From SFTH01 sp963643985 (GTDB lineage Bacteria > Bacillota > Clostridia > Christensenellales > Aristaeellaceae), in contig CAVINP010000017.1 in NCBI GenBank assembly GCA_963643985.1, positions 1-27,350 of the forward strand: a stretch of 27,350 nucleotides of DNA, given 5' to 3'. The position numbers and the translations under genes were made by a program. Shown here one piece after another: positions 22,769-27,350 of the stretch (within the stretch, counting starts at the first letter, position 1; each line of letters begins with the position of its first letter). Below the pieces are notes generated by a model that made no database searches, was not told where the DNA came from, and was given only the letters and a program-made list of their open reading frames with translations.

Positions 22769-23892
22769 ATACTCAGATCGAAAATGACATAAAAAAAGCG
22801 TCGGCGGCGTTTGAAGCGCTGCTGCGCGAACAGGTGGCGCGACTTGAAAGCATGAACGGCGAACGCGTCAACTATGCCGACAGGGAAACCGTGACCATCG
22901 GCCTGATCGACGGCGACGGCATCGGCCGCATCATCATGCCGCAGGCACGGCGCGTGCTGGAGGCTCTGCTGAAGGACGAGATCGGCGACGGACGGATAAA
23001 ACTTCGGGTAATCGAAGGCCTGACCATCGAAAACCGTCTGGCGCGAAACGAGAGTGTCCCCAAGGACGTACTGGCTGAAATCAAAAGCTGTGACGTGCTG
23101 CTCAAGGGGCCGACCACCACGCCCATGGGCGGCAGGATGGAGAGCGCGAACGTGACGCTGCGGCGCGAGCTGGATCTGTTTGCGAACGTGCGCCCGGTCT
23201 GCATCCCCGAGGAGGGCATCGACTGGATGTTCTTCCGCGAGAACACCGAGGGCGAATACGTACTGGGCAGCCGCGGCGTGGAACTGCCCGGCATGGCCGT
23301 GGACTTCAAGGTCACCACCGACGCAGGTACGCGGCGCATCGCCCGTGCGGCCTTTGAATATGCGCGGGCGAACGGCAAGCAGCGCGTGACCGTCGTCACC
23401 AAGGCCAACATCATGAAAAAGACCGACGGCAAGTTCACCGCCGTCGTGCATGAAGTGGCCGCGGAATACCCGGAAATCGAGGTCGAGGACTACTACATCG
23501 ACATCATGACCGCCAACCTCGTCAACCCCGCGCTGCGAAGCCGTTTCCAGGTGATGCTGCTGCCCAACCTCTACGGCGACATCATCACCGACGAGGCCGC
23601 GCAGTTGCAGGGCGGCGTGGGCACGGCGGGCAGCGCCAACATCGGCGACCGCTTTGCCATGTTCGAGGCCGTGCACGGCTCCGCGCCCAGGCTGTTCGAG
23701 CTGGGCCTGCAGGACTATGCCGACCCCAGGAGCATACTCACGGCCGAGATGCTGCTGCTGAGACACATCGGCCGCGGCGCAGCGGCAAAACGCCTTGATG
23801 ATGCCATGCAGAAAAACATGCTCTGCGTCACCGGTGATCGCAGCGGCGCAAGCTGCGCAGCCTACACCGACCGGCTGCTGGAACTGCTCTGA
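22765..23892 (+). CDS. Isocitrate dehydrogenase (isocitrate/isopropylmalate family)
   Basis: Oxidises isocitrate to 2-oxoglutarate and CO2. The 375-residue beta-decarboxylating dehydrogenase has a roughly 40-residue N-terminal extension before GLIDGDGIG. Substrate-site residues favour isocitrate over isopropylmalate: Ser127 and Asn129 in GGRMESANVTLRRE match the Ser/Asn pair of isocitrate dehydrogenases, and FRENTEGEY is intact. NLYGDIITDEAAQLQGG and EAVHGSAP are the metal and cofactor regions. After HGSAP the residue is Arg309 rather than the Asp that marks NAD-dependent enzymes, so cofactor choice is open. It is the last gene of the Re-citrate synthase operon and completes a route to 2-oxoglutarate for glutamate synthesis. 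Confidence 0.85.
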   Translation: MNTQIENDIKKASAAFEALLREQVARLESMNGERVNYADRETVTIGLIDGDGIGRIIMPQARRVLEALLKDEIGDGRIKLRVIEGLTIENRLARNESVPKDVLAEIKSCDVLLKGPTTTPMGGRMESANVTLRRELDLFANVRPVCIPEEGIDWMFFRENTEGEYVLGSRGVELPGMAVDFKVTTDAGTRRIARAAFEYARANGKQRVTVVTKANIMKKTDGKFTAVVHEVAAEYPEIEVEDYYIDIMTANLVNPALRSRFQVMLLPNLYGDIITDEAAQLQGGVGTAGSANIGDRFAMFEAVHGSAPRLFELGLQDYADPRSILTAEMLLLRHIGRGAAAKRLDDAMQKNMLCVTGDRSGASCAAYTDRLLELL

Positions 23893-23893
23893 T

Positions 23894-23980
23894 GCAGTGA
23901 GGGATTGGGAAATAGGGATCAGGAGTCAACCGATCACTATTTCCCTATTCCCTAGTCCCTATTCCCTTATCCCTCATTGC
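23894..23980. repeat. Palindromic, heptamer-rich element between convergent genes
   Basis: GCAGTGAGGGAT (23894-23905) is matched in inverse at 23969-23980 with one mismatch. Inside, GGGAAATAGGGATC (23907-23920) pairs with GATCACTATTTCCC (23932-23945) with one mismatch. The right arm is built from TTCCCTA-like heptamers. It lies between the ends of isocitrate dehydrogenase and thyX, overlaps the last bases of thyX, and probably terminates transcription in both directions. Confidence 0.6.
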
Positions 23981-25320
23981 TCTCCCTTGCGCCGCCAGAC
24001 CCCGTTTTCGATCGTCACCGGATGTCCGCAGCACATCTTGCCCTCGGGGCAGTGGCCCGTCACCGCGCAGGTCGGTCCGAAGCCGCCGAAGACGGGCCTC
24101 GCGTCCGTCTCGTTGACCAGTTCGATCATGGCGCGTGCAATGCCGCGGATCTCCCACTGGGCGCGGCTGCAGCTGCGCAGCTTCATAAAGTGCAAAAGCT
24201 CTCGCCCGTTGATGCCGATCATCATCGACGTCGTGTGTCCGGCCATGGCGAAATAAGCCAGCTGGTCGGCGGAAGCACCGGCTTCGCGCACGCGGGCGGC
24301 CGCCTCGGACTGCGCCTCAAATGCCTTCTGATAGGTCTCCAGCGCCTCGGGATTGGCCCTGACCGACTCCGGCAGCACATAGTTGCCCTCGGTCAGGGCG
24401 CTCAGCTCGTGGCGCAGCAGGAGCGTGAGCATGCGGTGGCGCGTGAAGTGCGTGACGCAGGCCAGCGACACGTCATCGATGCGGAAGCAGTAGTTCAGTA
24501 TTTCCAGTTCGCGGGGGCGTGCATCCTGCATCAGCGATCGCATATTCTCCGCGTCAAAGCCCGTGAAGCGACCCGAGAAACGCATGGCGGCGTCCAGCGC
24601 GGCCACGGGGTGCTGCGGCGCGGAGATGATGTGTATGGCCGCCTCGCGCGGTTCACCCGCCAGTATCGGGCCGTCGCTGTCCTCGATGATCTCGGAAGGG
24701 GCCTTGACCATTTCGCTCTCCAGCACACCGGGATAGATTTCGTCAAACTGCGCATAGAGCTGCTTGCCCAGGGAGACAAGCTCCGGATACTCCCGTCCGC
24801 GTCCGTGCAGCATGGCAATGATCATCGTCATCAGTTCACGTGCGTTCAGCGTCACATAGAAATTGCTCCTGAAGCCGTAGGGCAGCACAAAGCGTGCGTC
24901 CTCCTTGGGGATGCCCATGTCGAGCAGGCGCCCGTAGACCTCGAAGAGATAGCCGCAGCGGTCACAGTAGATGCGCTGCACCGCATCGCTCATGTCCGCA
25001 GGGATGACGTAGCCCGCATCGGAAAAATCGACGTAGCGGCGCGACTTCACCGTGAATGAGGCCAGACGGAATTCGATCACGAACTGCTCCGTCAGCACGG
25101 AAACATCGTCAAAGGCGATCGAAAAGGTCTGATGCTCCGTGACCGACTTGTGTCCCGAGGCGAGCACCTTTTTCACCAGCTTCAGATCACGCTCCCTGTC
25201 GCCGCTCCCGGAGTATATCTCCAGTGCCGTTCCCATCTGCGTGGATATGCGGGCCGCAGACGCGACCACACCCATGGCGCCCTCGTTTTTCAGTATCAGC
25301 ACTGCTCTTCCCTTGTTCAT
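23974..25320 (-). CDS. thyX: Double-length flavin-dependent thymidylate synthase (tandem ThyX)
   Basis: ThyX makes dTMP from dUMP using FAD, NADPH and methylene-tetrahydrofolate. At 448 residues this is about twice the usual 220-260, and two ThyX-like halves can be seen. Half 1 (about 1-210) has GHKSVTEH at 56-63 and a signature region EFRLASFTVKSRRY at 83-96. It keeps the S..S.RRY part, but RHR has become EFR. Half 2 (about 225-448) has an intact RHR at 294-296 but lacks the S..N.E.S..R.Y part. It keeps the conserved LRSCSRAQWEIR (381-392) and the Cys-rich end CAVTGHCPEGKMCCG. The two halves therefore complement each other. GGAGG lies before the ATG at 25320. No classic ThyA is seen in the window. 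Confidence 0.85.
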   Translation of the reverse strand: MNKGRAVLILKNEGAMGVVASAARISTQMGTALEIYSGSGDRERDLKLVKKVLASGHKSVTEHQTFSIAFDDVSVLTEQFVIEFRLASFTVKSRRYVDFSDAGYVIPADMSDAVQRIYCDRCGYLFEVYGRLLDMGIPKEDARFVLPYGFRSNFYVTLNARELMTMIIAMLHGRGREYPELVSLGKQLYAQFDEIYPGVLESEMVKAPSEIIEDSDGPILAGEPREAAIHIISAPQHPVAALDAAMRFSGRFTGFDAENMRSLMQDARPRELEILNYCFRIDDVSLACVTHFTRHRMLTLLLRHELSALTEGNYVLPESVRANPEALETYQKAFEAQSEAAARVREAGASADQLAYFAMAGHTTSMMIGINGRELLHFMKLRSCSRAQWEIRGIARAMIELVNETDARPVFGGFGPTCAVTGHCPEGKMCCGHPVTIENGVWRRKGEQ

Positions 25321-25349
25321 ATCTGCCTCCGAAATACGTTGTTGACGGT

Positions 25350-25378
25350 ATTATATCAAAATTCAGAATAAATGTACA
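25350..25378 (-). promoter_or_regulatory. Likely promoter of thyX
   Basis: On the minus strand a perfect TATAAT (25350-25355) lies 17 bases from TGTACA (25373-25378), a weak -35 box. The distance to the thyX ATG is about 30 bases. Confidence 0.6.
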
Positions 25379-25413
25379 GCCTTTTATTGTAAATACAAAT
25401 AAGTTTCCATGCC

Positions 25414-25442
25414 TTGATTTTTCTGTCCGATCGCTTTATAAT
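25414..25442 (+). promoter_or_regulatory. Promoter of murI
   Basis: TTGATT (25414-25419), a 17-base spacer and TATAAT (25437-25442), 31 bases before the murI ATG. Confidence 0.8.
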
Positions 25443-25472
25443 GGAAACATCAATTCGGATCGGGTGAGATGC

Positions 25473-26228
25473 ATGAAGGACGTTATCGGTTTTCTGGACA
25501 GCGGTGTGGGCGGCATCAGCGTGCTGAAAAAGGCGGTCGAACTGCTGCCGAATGAAAATTTCATCTACTACGGTGACAACGCCAATGCGCCCTACGGCCC
25601 CAAGCCGATCGAAGAAATACGCGATCTCTCTGCCCGTGCCATAGATCATCTTCTGGAGCAGGACATCAAGGCACTGGTGATCGCCTGCAACACCATCACC
25701 GCAGCCTACGCGAGCATCATCCGCAGCCGTGTGGACATCCCCGTCATCGGCATGGAACCCGCGGTCAAGCCTGCCAGCCAAAGCCGCAGGGGCGGCAGGA
25801 TACTGGCGCTGGCCACACGTGCCACGCTGTCTCTGGACAAGTTTTCCGCCCTCATGGCGCAGTACGGCGAGGGTGTCGTGCCGCTGGAGGGCAAGGGCTG
25901 GGTTGAGATCGTCGAAAAGGGCGATATGGACACCGATGCCGCCGCGCGTGCCGTTGAAGCCGTGTTTGCACCCTATATGCACGAGCAGATTGACGGCATC
26001 GTGCTGGGCTGCACGCACTACCCCTTCCTGCGCCGCCAAATCGGGCGCATCTTCCCCGACGTACCCATATTCGACGGCCGCGAAGGCACGGTGCGCCAGC
26101 TTGCGCGCCTGCTGGAGGCTCGCGGCCGGCTCACAGCGAACACGGATCGCGGACACATCGAATTTCAGACTTCCGGCGATGACGAAACGCTGTCGCTGAT
26201 GAAAAAGCTGTACCGGTACGAGATGTGA
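25473..26228 (+). CDS. murI: Glutamate racemase
   Basis: Makes D-glutamate for peptidoglycan in the cytoplasm. The 251-residue protein has the DSGVGG motif at residues 9-14, the two catalytic cysteines Cys72 (ACNTITAAY) and Cys180 (LGCTHYPFL), and YGDNANAPYG near 33-42. All are intact. The start at 25473 is chosen because a GGGTGAG lies just upstream and the promoter at 25414-25442 excludes longer starts. It is slightly shorter than most MurI (about 260-270). It diverges from thyX and converges with the LCP gene. Confidence 0.93.
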   Translation: MKDVIGFLDSGVGGISVLKKAVELLPNENFIYYGDNANAPYGPKPIEEIRDLSARAIDHLLEQDIKALVIACNTITAAYASIIRSRVDIPVIGMEPAVKPASQSRRGGRILALATRATLSLDKFSALMAQYGEGVVPLEGKGWVEIVEKGDMDTDAAARAVEAVFAPYMHEQIDGIVLGCTHYPFLRRQIGRIFPDVPIFDGREGTVRQLARLLEARGRLTANTDRGHIEFQTSGDDETLSLMKKLYRYEM

Positions 26229-26304
26229 AGCGGTCAGTGTCAGTGGAATTGTACGGGGTGGTACACCGAAGTCAAGTTAAAACCGAATTCCAATCACCAT
26301 TCAA

Positions 26305-26360
26305 CTATCCACCAGTCACTATCCACCAGTCACTATCCACCAGTCACTATCCACCAGTCA
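26305..26360. repeat. Four perfect copies of a 14-bp tandem repeat
   Basis: CTATCCACCAGTCA is repeated four times without change (26305-26318, 26319-26332, 26333-26346, 26347-26360), and CTA of a fifth copy is the stop codon of the LCP gene read on the other strand. It lies between the convergent murI and LCP genes. The perfect identity indicates recent slippage. No terminator hairpin is evident, and copy number may vary between strains. Confidence 0.9.
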
Positions 26361-27350
26361 CTACTCCCCCGTCGTTCCGTAGATCTCCCGATGCATATTC
26401 TCGATATTGCCTTCCCTGTCGGTGATCTCGATGCTGGAGCCGTTGTCGCTGATGTCCTCATCCTTGGGCATGCGTGCCGTCCCGGCCTGCGGGATCGCCA
26501 GTATCTTCTCGCCCACCGAAATCAGCTCCACGATGCTCAGGTTCGTATTCACGCTCTCCCCCAGGATTTTGAACAGTTTCACATACATCAGCGGATTGTA
26601 CCACTCGGAACGCATGTGGCGTATGATCGCCAGTATCACCTTGCGCTGGCGATTGGTGCGCGTGTAGTCGCTGTCAATCTTGCGGATGCGCGCGTAGCCC
26701 GTGGCAAAGAGGCCGTTAAGGTGCAGCGTTCCGCCCTGCGTGTAGGCCGTCGAGTCGGCATACTTGGCATACTTCGTGCCGCCGTCCTTGGTAATGCACT
26801 TGTAGGTGTTCCATGCGTACTTGTTCAGCTGCTCGATCTCGCGGTCCTCGATCTCGATGTCCACGCCGCCGATGGCGTCCACCAGATCCACCATGCAGGA
26901 AAAGTCGATCGCCACATAGTTGGTGACGTTGAGGTTGAATGTCTCGTTGATGACGCGCATGGTCATCTCAGGCCCCCCGATGGCATAGGCCGCATTGATC
27001 TTCTGCGTGCCGTGGCCGGGAATTTCCACCAGCGTGTCGCGCAGTATGGATATGAACTTGAGCGAGTGGTTGCCCAGTGAGGCGATGATGATGGAGTCCG
27101 AGCGCTGGCTGCCCTCGTTGAGATCGTCCAGCCCCAGCAGCAGTATGTTGACCCGATCGTCGCTGAGGTTGTCCGCAATGGCAAGGTCGCTGCCGCTCGG
27201 CTCGACATTCAGAAACGACACCGGCAGCAGGTACAGTGCGCCGCAGGCCAGCAGTGCCGCCACCAGCACCACGGCCACGAGCTTCATCAGCCCGCGCAGC
27301 AGCGCAGAGAGGCAGCCACCGCCCCGATGCCTGGGTTCGCGCCGCCATGC
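26361..27350 (-). CDS. LytR-CpsA-Psr (LCP) family protein, start outside the window
   Basis: LCP proteins attach teichoic acids or capsular polymers to peptidoglycan using polyprenyl-phosphate intermediates at the outer face of the membrane. The frame stays open to the right edge: upstream of the internal ATG at 27287 are 21 more codons, including a basic stretch (AWRREPRHR), so the true start lies beyond 27350. A membrane helix (MKLVAVVLVAALLACGALYLL) follows. LCP motifs are present: LLLGLDD, SQRSDSIIIASL, SILRDTLVEIPG, KINAAYAIGGPEM, VAIDFSCMVDLVDAIGGVDIEI, and the Arg-rich ARIRKIDSDYTRTNRQRKVI that binds pyrophosphate. The extracellular domain is complete at its C-terminal end. Confidence 0.88.
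   Translation of the reverse strand, partial: AWRREPRHRGGGCLSALLRGLMKLVAVVLVAALLACGALYLLPVSFLNVEPSGSDLAIADNLSDDRVNILLLGLDDLNEGSQRSDSIIIASLGNHSLKFISILRDTLVEIPGHGTQKINAAYAIGGPEMTMRVINETFNLNVTNYVAIDFSCMVDLVDAIGGVDIEIEDREIEQLNKYAWNTYKCITKDGGTKYAKYADSTAYTQGGTLHLNGLFATGYARIRKIDSDYTRTNRQRKVILAIIRHMRSEWYNPLMYVKLFKILGESVNTNLSIVELISVGEKILAIPQAGTARMPKDEDISDNGSSIEITDREGNIENMHREIYGTTGE

Noticed and set aside
26305..26360. Possible CRISPR array
   Set aside because: Direct 14-mers with no spacers and no cas genes; it is a simple tandem repeat.

Overview
The window looks like chromosomal DNA of a GC-rich, low-oxygen Firmicute (Clostridia, perhaps a gut lineage near Christensenellales; this placement is inference). 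Supporting signs are strong AGGAGG-type ribosome binding sites, near-consensus TTGACA/TATAAT promoters, monoderm envelope genes (LytR-CpsA-Psr protein, BIG2 and SH3b secreted proteins, a peptidoglycan-binding protein), a flavin-dependent thymidylate synthase, and a Re-type citrate synthase in place of the common Si type.

Layout. (1) 1-823: a lower-GC module with a divergent pair. A small HTH regulator reads right. A promoter reading left serves a Ser/Gly-rich mini-protein and a zinc-ribbon protein cut by the window edge. Three copies of an ACGCA-N2-GCGT-like operator lie between them. (2) 843-5301: a housekeeping operon metG-gpsA-tatD-scpB with promoter, leader hairpin and terminator. (3) 5315-8754: a membrane-anchored peptidoglycan-binding protein with a Pro-Thr-Glu stalk, a PepSY secreted protein, and a patatin-like phospholipase on the other strand. 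(4) 8856-13225: an ABC transporter pair, a MacB/LolD-like ATPase plus a 1224-residue FtsX-type permease with a very long coiled coil. (5) 13344-17757: a cobalamin riboswitch with its own terminator, controlling a 1351-residue secreted protein with two transcobalamin-like (DUF4430) domains and BIG2 repeats. (6) 17758-18717: a structured intergenic element, an SH3b secreted protein and a 168-bp MITE. (7) 18737-23892: a complete oxidative-branch TCA operon, Re-citrate synthase, GntR/FCD regulator, aconitase and isocitrate dehydrogenase. It should make 2-oxoglutarate from acetyl-CoA and oxaloacetate. A perfect palindrome over its promoter is the likely site of the operon's own GntR protein. (8) 23974-27350: a double-length ThyX, glutamate racemase (murI) and an LCP-family wall-polymer ligase cut by the right edge.

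The most interesting points are the B12-controlled, transcobalamin-like surface protein; the mirror-ordered motifs in the two arms of the permease coiled coil; the tandem ThyX whose two halves have lost complementary parts of the signature motif; the autoregulated Re-citrate synthase operon; and a marked preference for the otherwise rare ATA isoleucine codon just before leucine CTN codons. No tRNA, rRNA, CRISPR array or phage gene was seen.
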